This document shows, piece by piece, positions 1-9,600 of a stretch of DNA of 57,697 nucleotides (positions are counted from its first letter, which is position 1; every line of letters starts with the position of its first letter). This DNA is from Hondaea fermentalgiana (Eukaryota > Sar > Bigyra > Thraustochytrida > Thraustochytriidae), in contig NPFB01000030.1 in NCBI GenBank assembly GCA_014084085.1, forward strand, positions 92,645 through 150,341, read 5' to 3'. Both the position numbers and the translations under genes were made by a program. Below the pieces are notes generated by a model. It had not been told where the DNA came from and made no database searches. It worked only from the letters and a program-made list of their open reading frames with translations.

Positions 1-3000
1 CGATGGGGGCGCTGACAAGCTCGGCGAGGGATTGGGCAAGAGCAAATCGCTCTTAAAACTTCAGTAAGTTTGATGTTGCGTTGATCATATTGGATGCTCG
101 AATGCGAGAGTGGAGATTGGCGATAGCCGCAGAAAGCACGATGGGTACGGGAACACGCGCTTAGACACTTACAATGTACAATCATCGCGATAATTTTCAA
201 CAGTCTTTCTGGCAACAAGATTGGCGACAAGGGCGCTGCTGGGCTCGGCAGAGGGTTGGGCAAGAGCGAATCGCTCACAGTACTCAAGTAAGTTGCGTAT
301 TGCGTTGTCCGTGTACTTTGCATACGAATGATAAAGCAAATGAGCTGCAAAGAAAACATGGCAGAGACAACGGCGACATGCGCGTGGACACTGACGATGC
401 AGTCTCATCGCAATCATCTTCAGTCTTCAGGAAAACAACATCAACGACGACGGTGCTGCTCAGCTCGGCCAAGGTCTGGGCAAGAGCAAGTCGCTCACAG
501 GACTCGAGTGAGTTAAGACCTAAGATTGCCCGATTTCTAAGCTGGGACTCGTGTGAGAAATTTATATATGCGGCTAGTATGCAGACTCGAAAGTGATTGC
601 ATTCTAGACGTAGGGCCTTCGGGCGAATACTGACTCAATGCGTTTAATGCCGCAATTGTCGTGCACAGTATCGGGTACAATAGATTTGGTGCTTCTGGTG
701 CTAAAGGGCTCAGCGAAGGATTGAGCGAGAACGATTCGCTTACCAGTCTCGAGTAAGTTTTGTGTTGCGAGCCGTCGCTTTGTCAAGTGAGAGCAAAATG
801 GTGGCGTGCCTGCGTAGATGCATGTGAGCTGCCTTCATCGGAGCTGAGCAAATCAAGTTCACAAAAGGAAAGATGGTGGCACGAAGATCAAATTTATTGA
901 CATTGACTGCGAATCTCTTCGACTATCATGCTCAGTCTTTCGGAGAACAACCTAGGCAATGATGGCGCGGTACTACTTGGGGAGGCGTTAGAAGAGAACA
1001 CTGTGCTCACGGAGCTCAAGTAAGTTGTTTATGGCCTCTTTGCGCTATTGCATGAGATGTATTTGGCGTGTGCGCAAGAAACGCGTGCAATAGGACAGAT
1101 TTACATTCAGAAGGAAAAGCAAAAGACAGGGAAGTGCTGGAGGGCAACTTTCCAGGTTATTTGTGAGCGATCACTAACAACACAACTCACACAGTCTTGC
1201 AAGAAATGGAATTAGAGCAGCAGGCGGAAGTGCGCTTGGGAAAGCTCTCAGCAAAAACGGCACTCTTATGAAATTTGAGTAGGTCGCGTACGAGAGAATA
1301 AGCTCCGGATTGCAAACTCTCCTCTGTGCAAAGGTCGAAAGATATTTTGTCATTTGAGAGGGGCGAATCACTTCCAAGAGCGGCGCATTTTATCTAACAC
1401 TTTTCATCGACAACGATTGCACAGCCTGTCAAGCAACCCCCTGGGACCCGAGGGAGGGTCTGCGATCGAAGAAGCGTTTCGCTTGAACAATACGCTCACA
1501 TCGCTAGAGTAAGTTCGAACGAACTTCGAACAACTTCGAGAGGCTTTATTCCGAGCTGACTTTTGCTCATGTTTTTAATGACAATTCAGTCTTCAGGCCT
1601 GCGATCTTGGGGATGGAGGCGCTTCATCAATTGCAGAGGCGTTGAGTCAAAACGAAAACTCCGCACTTGCAACGCTTCGGTGAGTTTACTCGAGAAAGAA
1701 AAACTTGGTCCTGAATATAAGATGACAAGTTGATAAGGTGTGAGAGTGTGGCTGAGGTCAGATTTCCGGTGTATTCCTCGTTCTGTGAAGTAATGGTGCA
1801 GTGCCTTCAGGCGAATACTAACGTGCTATACTTCTCCACACTTTCCACAGTCTTGGTGGAAACGAAATCGGCGACGACGGCGCTGGAGCGCTTGCGAAAG
1901 CGTTGGAAACCAACATTTCCCTCATCAGCCTCAAGTAAGTTGCAGAGACATATCGTCAAAGCATCGGACGCGCTAGCTCGAGCTCTGGGGCACTCGCATT
2001 CGTAAAGAAAGCGAATGACAATTTTTATCGCGCTAAGGCACTGTAAACCTGACGGTTCCGATTCGTGAATGGCTCGTAGTCTCGGACGCGGAGTGATATA
2101 CAGCAGCCCGCATAGTGGCATAGTTATCAGCAACAACATCAGCGAGATTGGATTTACTCGGCTTGCAGAGATGCTGCACCACAACAAAACTCTACGAGAG
2201 CTCGAGTGAGTTTTACACACCAGGCGAAGCACACGTCATGGTCGAAAGTTTCACGGAATCGCGTGTGGTCGAAGTAGTGGCGAATATGCGTGGAACTCTG
2301 GGACTAACATCCATGCTACGGCTGCAAATTGAAATTAAGTCTGACTTGTAACAAGCCTGGAGGCGATGGAGGCGATGGGATCGTAAAATTGGCGGAAGCG
2401 CTAAGCCAAAACGTCGGTCTCCATGACTTAGAGTAAGTTTAGCCCCTCTTTCTATGTATCTCTTCGCGATCAACAGCATGAATATATGTGCGACCAAGAG
2501 AAATTTTACGGATACACATAACAAAGACATGAAGGAAAATCTTGGCGATAAAGCTCCAGAACTTGAACATTGACGCTGATCATCGCTTTGACCGGTTATA
2601 GTTTAAATGATTGCGTCATCAGCGACCAAGATGTCGCCGCACTGGGAAAAGCGCTTGCTACAAACAGCTCGCTCACAGAACTCAAGTAAGTCGATAGCAT
2701 TGATCTCTGAAATCTTGAGTGAAACGCAAAAATTGAGACATAAAGGAAATGTAGCGGCAGCGATGAAAAGGAAGGGCGATTGAGGCGACACAGAAAGGCT
2801 GAGAGCGGACAAAGCCACAATGGCGTTAGATTCACACAATTTGACACTAACAGTGGCCATCATCGCGATTTAAAAAACAAGTCTTCTGGGAAGCGATATC
2901 GGCAACGTGGGCGCTGATGGGCTTGCAGAAGGCTTGGCGAAAAACTCGTCGCTTGCACGACTCACGTAAGTTAGATCTCGGTTGGCCTCAAATATGCAAA

Positions 3001-3176
3001 ACAAAGGGGCCGCAGACGCGCAAAGTCGACAGTTGCCTAATTACGAACACTAACGATCCTTTTACTACTATATTTAGCATTTGGACTGGTCAGTACCGCG
3101 AAGAGCTTCCTCCAAACGCTGTGGAAATACTACTGGAAAGCATTCTCTCAGAGAATGAGGGTTTGGCTGATGTTCA
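1..3176 (+). repeat. Tandem one-LRR exon/intron units
   Basis: About fourteen successive exons, mostly exactly 84 bp (28 codons), each encode one LRR and are all flanked by phase-2 introns. Most donors are GTAAGT or GTGAGT, with one GTAGGT near 1279. Exons 1-63, 204-287 and 424-507 are nearly alike in DNA. Introns starting at 64, 288 and 753 share a GTAAGTT...TTGCG beginning, so whole exon-plus-intron units appear to have been duplicated. Departures from 84 bp are 90 (1590), 93 (2340), 99 (3078) and the uncertain exon near 2131. Any unit can be gained or lost without a frameshift. Confidence 0.85.
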
Positions 3177-6164
3177 GTAAGTCTTTATGGCAAACAATTT
3201 TTTCTGAGTTCTCTGCTGACCATCGGATCTGTCATCAGAGGCTTCCCTGAGCTTCCTGAATGCTTCGAATGGCCATACTTGCTGACTGCAGCAAAGGGTA
3301 TGGCACGAGCAGATCGAATCCGCAAGTACCTGTTCGACGTCGAAGCGAAAAAGTGGACCCCCGCAGCGTACGAGCTGGCTGGAAAGTACGCACACATCTT
3401 TCAAGTCTTTGTCTTCATCCTCGCCCAGAACGATCCAGAGATGCAAAATCTCTTCAGCGACCCCAAAGTCTGGCTGCAAACGGAAGGAGAAGATGAAGAC
3501 AAAAGTGCCGAGGATGAGGACAAGCTGCCTTTGATTCATGCACTTTTTGACTGTCACGCGACGACCACTGAGTTTGCTCTCCAGGAGAGCTTTTGCACAG
3601 AGATCATCGCGAAACACCTGAAACTCGAAGACGGACTGCTTCTCATGAAGGCCGAGGACGGCGGTGGTCGCACTCTTCGTTCGCTCGCACTTACCAACAA
3701 AAATACAAAAGAATGGGCTAAAAAATATGGCACATACCTCAATCGCTATAATGTCGTGGAAGGTCCGCCAGTTCACGAATCCAAGACATGTGCAGTCCAC
3801 TATGCCACCGACATCAAGACAAACAAGCTCGTGGCACTCAAGATCATGCGAGACAAACACCAGTATGAACGCGAGATTTCTGCACGCGAAGTCACAGTTG
3901 ATGGAGAAGATTTGCTCAAAGGCTGCATGAAACTTCTCGATCGCGATGACCCTGCGTTTGCCACGCTTCTGGACAGGGAACGGTGCTTGGTGATGCCGCA
4001 AGGCTCGCGCTCGCTCTTTGAGGCCATCAACACGGAGAGATTCGCTGGACGAGATTTTCTGAAGATCCGCGCGATCGCGCACAAGATCGCTCTGGCAATC
4101 AAAAACCTCCACGACAGCGGCCGTATCCATGGCGACATCAAGCCTCGCAACGTTGTGCGTGTGAATCCTTCGGTGCAGCACACGTTCTCGCTTGATGGCA
4201 AGGGCGGTCGCCTTGAGGTGCCCAAAGCCTGGCGAGACGACGTGACTGGAGAATTGCAAAGTTCACGAAGTAATGCGAATGATGAGGAATGGAAGCTCAT
4301 CGACCTTGACGCCTCAGCATCATTGCTGAATGACACGCGAGTCACAGAAAAGGTGAGCACCGGCTACGCTGCACCCGAACTGGCCCGATGGCACTTTTCT
4401 GATCATGCCAAACCGGAAGAGGCCCCTCTCACGAGCGAGGCCATAGATGTGTGGGGCTTTGGTGTCGTCCTCTACCAGATGCTGTCCGGGACCAAGCTTT
4501 TCATGGTCGACGAATCGGATGACAATCTGGTGCATGACGAAGACAAGTTAAAGCTTATGACCTGGCTTGCGCTGGACGACAAACGTCTCAATCGTATCAG
4601 AAAACGTGAGAACAGTAATGGAATCGAAGGCAAGAATGCTGCCGTAGGAGATGGCCTGCAGGAAGAGAGAAGCGACGATATCGAGGCCGCCCGCGATCTT
4701 GTTCGGCTTTGCTTACGGGGAGATCCGTCGGAGCGTATCACACTGACGTACATTCTCGAGAAGCATCCCTTCTTTGAGTCTTTGCGGGAAGACGCATCTT
4801 GCGCGGTTCAGGATGACGACGTGGATCTTGCTTCAAGCAAGGTCGCGCGCAAACGCAGCAGCAAGAAGAACATGAAGGATCGGATTTCGCGTCAGTTGTT
4901 AGGCCTTCACTTTCGTATGATCCCGAGGCGCTTTAGTCTTTTTGGTCACACGACGACTCCAGAACTCCGGCGGAACGCAAGTCTGAGCAGGTTTTACGCG
5001 GACAAGGCGCATCACGAGCTCATCGAGCTGCCAACTTACCACTTTTTCCTCTCTCATGTGCAGTCACAAGCGGCAGGCATCGCCAAGGATCTTGCTTTCG
5101 GGCTTGAGCGTCACCAGTTATCGGCTTGGGTTGACATGCGTGCTGCTGATATAACGCTTGAAGGCATGCACCGTGGCATACTTTTCTCGCGATGTTTCCT
5201 CATGGTTCTTACTCAGGATGTTTTCTTCCGGCCTTATTGTCTCATCGAGCTCAAGTATGCTGTGGATCACTTTCTAAGTACCCCAGGTGGATTAGAAGAG
5301 CACATCTTCTTCATTGTCGAAGAAGACGAGAGGTTCTATCCTTGGACGGCCGAGAACGATGGGCCGTGGGAGTCGGAGCTTTGGGAGAACGGGGATGCTG
5401 ATGACCTGAATGAGAACACCGACGATACTGATGACCTGGATGAGAACGCCGACGATGCTGAAGATTACTTCGACATGTGTGAGGGGTCTGTCCTGGAGCG
5501 CCCAAGGTCGAAACGGAAGGATGACGCACGGCATCATCCTCGCGATGAGCTCAAAAAGCTTGGTTTCAATGACACAGAGGTTTTCACTGCCGCACGGGAT
5601 GCTTTGTCTGTCTGCAAGCGCATTCCGTATCGTCGACGCGAGTTCGAAGAGGACGCCATGATCCGAGCTCTCGCTTCTCATGCTGGATTTCAAAAGAGCT
5701 CTCCCTTTTCGTTTCCGAGTAAAGATTCTCTGTCCCTCACCGTCGTCGGGAAAGCAGGCTCGACCATCGCGAGAGAGCTCGTCGCCAAGCTCGAGGCGAA
5801 AAGAAACATTGAAGTGAAGGCAGCCTTATTCCCGAGTCTCGCTAGCGACACGTCAGTGGCTATCGTCGTTTTGGAGCAGGGTTGTCGCGACGACGTAGAA
5901 TTTGCGCTGAGGGAAGGGGAGCTTGCCGAGCTGCCCATTTTGGCAGTCGCAGTCGCAGACGACAAGACTCGGAACCTGGATGGAGTGCACAAGGAAGACT
6001 TTAGTGAGGATGTCCGGATCAGGCTCTTTGACCATCTCGAGGTCTTGACGTGGAGACCAAGTAACGTCGATAGAGAAGAACTGTACGTTGTTGACCACGA
6101 GCAGCCCGCGCTTATCGACGAGCTTTGCTCTCGCGCGGCGAAGCTGTCACGACAATCGGCTTGA
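1..6164 (+). CDS. LRR - protein kinase - TIR protein (5' partial, multi-exon)
   Basis: This looks like a cytosolic immune-type receptor. The exons I can place are 1-63 (partial), 204-287, 424-507, 669-752, 936-1019, 1195-1278, 1425-1508, 1590-1679, 1851-1934, about 2131-2205 (its acceptor is ambiguous and could be 2080), 2340-2432, 2602-2685, 2882-2965, 3078-3176 and 3239-6164. Small exons each encode one RNI/NOD-type LRR (for example LSGNKIGDKGAAGLG). The last exon holds a protein kinase at about 3725-4785, with VALK at 3830, HGDIKPRN near 4124 (non-RD), DLD in place of DFG near 4303, and AAPEL. It is followed by a TIR domain at about 5032-5330 with SHVQ, a W-D pair and RPYCLIEL; the Glu codon is 5247-5249, the position of the catalytic Glu in plant TIRs. 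A further alpha/beta-like region ends the protein. No transmembrane segment is visible. The start lies upstream of the window. Domain calls are strong; the immune role is inferred. Confidence 0.85.
5393..5462 (+). repeat. Acidic 30-bp tandem repeat after the TIR domain
   Basis: About two imperfect copies of a 30-bp unit encode an Asp/Glu/Asn-rich linker (units like DDLNENTDDT and DDLDENADDA). The linker lies directly behind the TIR domain of the receptor and keeps the reading frame. Confidence 0.7.
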
Positions 6165-6624
6165 GATAAATCGATATATATCTTGTTTGTTTACATTTCT
6201 CCGAACCACACATGCTCGCACGGTAAATGAATCTCTTTCCCCCAAATCCAGACATTGCATGCGATTTCCGTACGCGACCCCAGTGCCCCCAACAATCGAG
6301 GGCTTTCGCCGTCACCACGTTAGCTTTCTGCACAGCCAGGCGCGTCGCATTCCCTCATCCATCCGCCCTTCGCGTCCGGTCCTCTACGCGTGACACGGAT
6401 GCCGTCGACTACGAGATGAAACGGTTACGTTGAGAACTCCGTCCGCGCCGCGAGACCGAGCAGCCAAAGCGGCAAGACACGACCTGCGGCGAGGGCCCGC
6501 GCCGCGGCGGCCAGCAGGCGCAGAGCGGAGGCGGAGCGGAGAACGCCGCGCGGGCGCCCGGGCTCGCGCTCGCGCGCGCAGCGGCTGGCCCGGTGGATCG
6601 AGCGAGCACGCGGACGAGGGCGCG
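6165..6624 (+). other. Intergenic: 3' end of TIR gene and upstream region of Rho GEF
   Basis: The 460 bp between the receptor stop and the first ATG of the Rho GEF hold no recognisable gene. The GEF frame stays open upstream to about 6430, but that stretch has no ATG and is Arg/Ala/Gly-rich, so it is read here as 5' UTR. No clear TATA box was seen. Confidence 0.6.
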
Positions 6625-9600
6625 ATGGAGGGCGTGTTGAACGATGTCATCGGCGGCAGGGACCCGCGCAAGGTGCGGTGGCTGAGCCTGGGGCGCGCGG
6701 CGGAGACCTTTGGCGTGGAGGAGCGACTCACGGACGTCCGGGGCCTGGAAGCGTGCGAGTCTCTTGTGAGCCTGGACCTCAGCGGTCATGCGCTGTCGAA
6801 TGCGGACAGACTGCGGCTCCTCCGCAAGCTGCAGGAACTCGACGTGTCTCGCAACCGTCTGCGCCATCTCGAGGGTCTCGGTCGACTCACGAACCTGCGC
6901 GTCCTTAATCTGAGCGGAAATCTCGTGGAGCGTATCCCTGAGCAAATGGGTCTGCTCGTGGAACTGCAGTGGCTTGACCTGAGTGCAAACAAGCTCGGGG
7001 ACCCAAGCGAATTTTCGCACCTGGCTCCGTGCGGCAAACTCTTTCGACTTTTTATCAAGGGCAACCCATTGTGCGGTCTCCCGACCGTGGGCGATCTTGT
7101 CCTCAAGCATTGTGCTAGTCTTGTGTGGCTGGATGGGACAGAGGTGACGCGAGACGGGCGCGCGGGGCGCGCGCTCCCTGCGTCAGCCACAGCATCTGCC
7201 AAACAACTTGACGAGGAACGCGAAGCCAAGGACAAGATCCTGCGGCTCGAGAGGCAGATTGCCACGGAGCGTGCCTCTGTGCAGACCCTTGAGGCTCAAA
7301 ATCATGACCTGAAAAGCGAGCTCGAGGCCACAGCGCAGCTTTTGGCGAGAAAGACATCCGAGTGGGCCGTGGCTGAGGAGCAAGCAAGCAGACTGCAACA
7401 GGAGCTTGCATTCCTGCGCATTGACGCCAGTGGCACCAATCATGCACCAGTGGATGATGCCGTGGCTGAGCCGAGCTCGGCCGGCATGGATGCCTCGCTC
7501 CTCTCTGTTGCACATTTGGAAGACGTGTCCATTGCTGAGTCCGAACAGCGAACTGGTATGGACGGAGAAGGCACCGGACTTCGGGATCGTGCAGATCCAA
7601 TTGCAGAGCTATGGGGCCTCGTGAGCCGGTCGCCGTTGAATGGACCGGTGTTTCCGAGCGGGGACCTTGCCGTTGCCTTGCGCGAGGTGGAGCAAGACAT
7701 TGCGGACAATGCCCAGGAAGCAACTTTACAGCTGCGTGCGCTCAATATGGAATTTGCTGACGCCAAGGCAGATCTTGCTGATTCCCAGAACGATCTCGAT
7801 GAATTTTTGCACGATCTGACCCGACAGAGGTTTCTGCAGCAACAGCAGCAGCAGCAACAAGTCGGTCAACCGGGTCAGAGCATGATTTCGCCGGCCAAGA
7901 TGGCCCGGTCGCCCGAACGTAGCTCGCTGGATCTCAAGGACGCAGCGCTCGATTTGCAAGCGAAGCAGCGCGAAGTACGGGACATGACAAAGATTAGGCG
8001 ACATGTCGAGCTTTTGCATAAGGCATTGCGCAAAAAGCTGGAATGCGCGCAGGATCTCTTGGTGCTCCACACGGAGCGCTTAATGGCAGACAAGGATGAG
8101 ACACCTGACAGCGATTCGCACGTAAGTCAGCTTGCGTCGCTGGAGGAGCGCATTGCAAGCATGAAAAGTCAGCTGCGTGAGTCAGCAATGCACGTTTCGA
8201 TGGCATGGACCGAGCTGAGCGAAGTGCTTTCGGGCTGCAGCGAAAGCATGAGAAATCGATTTCCCGACCTCGTGGAGCTCGAAGGCCTGGAAGAGCTCGA
8301 CGAAGACGCGGTACAAAAGTACTTTGAAGCCGGGTCCGGGTTCCAGCGCACCTCTACTTTCTTTGATTCGAGCGTGGCAGCGCTGTCGGAGCAGGTAATG
8401 AAGATCAAAGAGTATGAATCGTCGGTGCAGGGTAGTTTGCAAGGGTGCGACGTGCGCTTGCAGCAAGTTCGGCGCGTGATCGAGGGTCTAGTAAGCTCGA
8501 CTCGCGTGGATAGGGCGAACTCGTCGCCGCAAACCTCGCCGCTTCCCCCGCAAAGCGCAGGGAGCTCGTCGCCGCCGATTCAACGCGCAGATGGGATGGC
8601 CTCGGAGGCGGGCGTGTCGCAAGTGCTGCGCGACGAGGAAGAGGTTCTGCAGGCCAATGTGCGGAACGCTCAGGCTCGTATTCGCGAGCTGCAGGCGGAA
8701 ATTTTGCAGCTCAAGTGTGAGGCTTGGCGCGTTGAGGCAAATCTCCGCACACGACAGTGCTCGATCATGTGCGCAGCGCTGGAGGAGAAGGAGGCGGCAG
8801 TGCAAGCCTGTAGCAAAACGATGCGTCGGCTTCAGACAAGTGGGGCCCTTGCAGAACAGGAGAGTAAGACTGGTGTGTGGGATGAGGATGCGATGGGTAA
8901 TGCAAGCTATGCTGGCGGATCGACATGCGAAGGCGATGAGGTCTCGCTTGGAAGTCAGGCTGTGGACGCTGCGGCCTTGCAGCATCAGCGGCAGCAGCAA
9001 CAACAGCAGCATCAGCGGCAGCAGCAGAGACGACAACAGCGAGGCGATGGAGGAGGAGGAGGAGGAGGAGGAGCACAGAGTGCAGACACTTTCGAGGCGG
9101 CAACGGCCGCATCGGCGGCCCTTATGGTCGCATCTGAGCAAAAGGCGCGCGAATTCAGACGAAAAGTTGTGGACGATCTCGTCGAGAGCGAGGCACAGTA
9201 TCTCGAGGCGCTGCGGCAACTCGTGAACAGCTTTTTGGTACCAATGCGACGTCGCTGTTTGCTTCCTCCACGAGATTTACAGGCAATTTGCCTGAACGCG
9301 GAGGACATTTTTCGCGCGCATGAGTCGATTGGCAATGCTCTGGAGCGGTGCCATGAACCAATGGAGATTCTGGGTGTCTATGCAAAGCGCGCAGAGCGCT
9401 TCGAAGCGTACATAAACTTTGGTGTAAATTGCTCGTTGTCCATGGCCATTGTGGAGGTACGTCAGCGCGAAGTGGCAGGCTTTGCGAACTTTGTGCGCGT
9501 GACGCCGCAAGGCGAGGACGGGTGCGAGGTGTTGCGCGGTCTGCTATTGCGGCCGCTGCAGCAACTGTGCGTGTACGAGCAGACATTTCACCGACTTTTG

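Noticed and set aside
1..3176. Separate small genes or a pseudogene in the LRR part
   Set aside because: Each short open piece is bounded by GT-AG signals at the same phase and joins in frame to the next, so they are exons of one gene.
3174..4259. 361-codon frame on the - strand
   Set aside because: It lies antisense to the receptor kinase, whose motifs are clear on the + strand; the antisense product has no domain.
6430..6624. N-terminal extension of the Rho GEF
   Set aside because: The frame opens on TTG without an ATG and is Arg/Ala/Gly-rich; the first ATG is at 6625.
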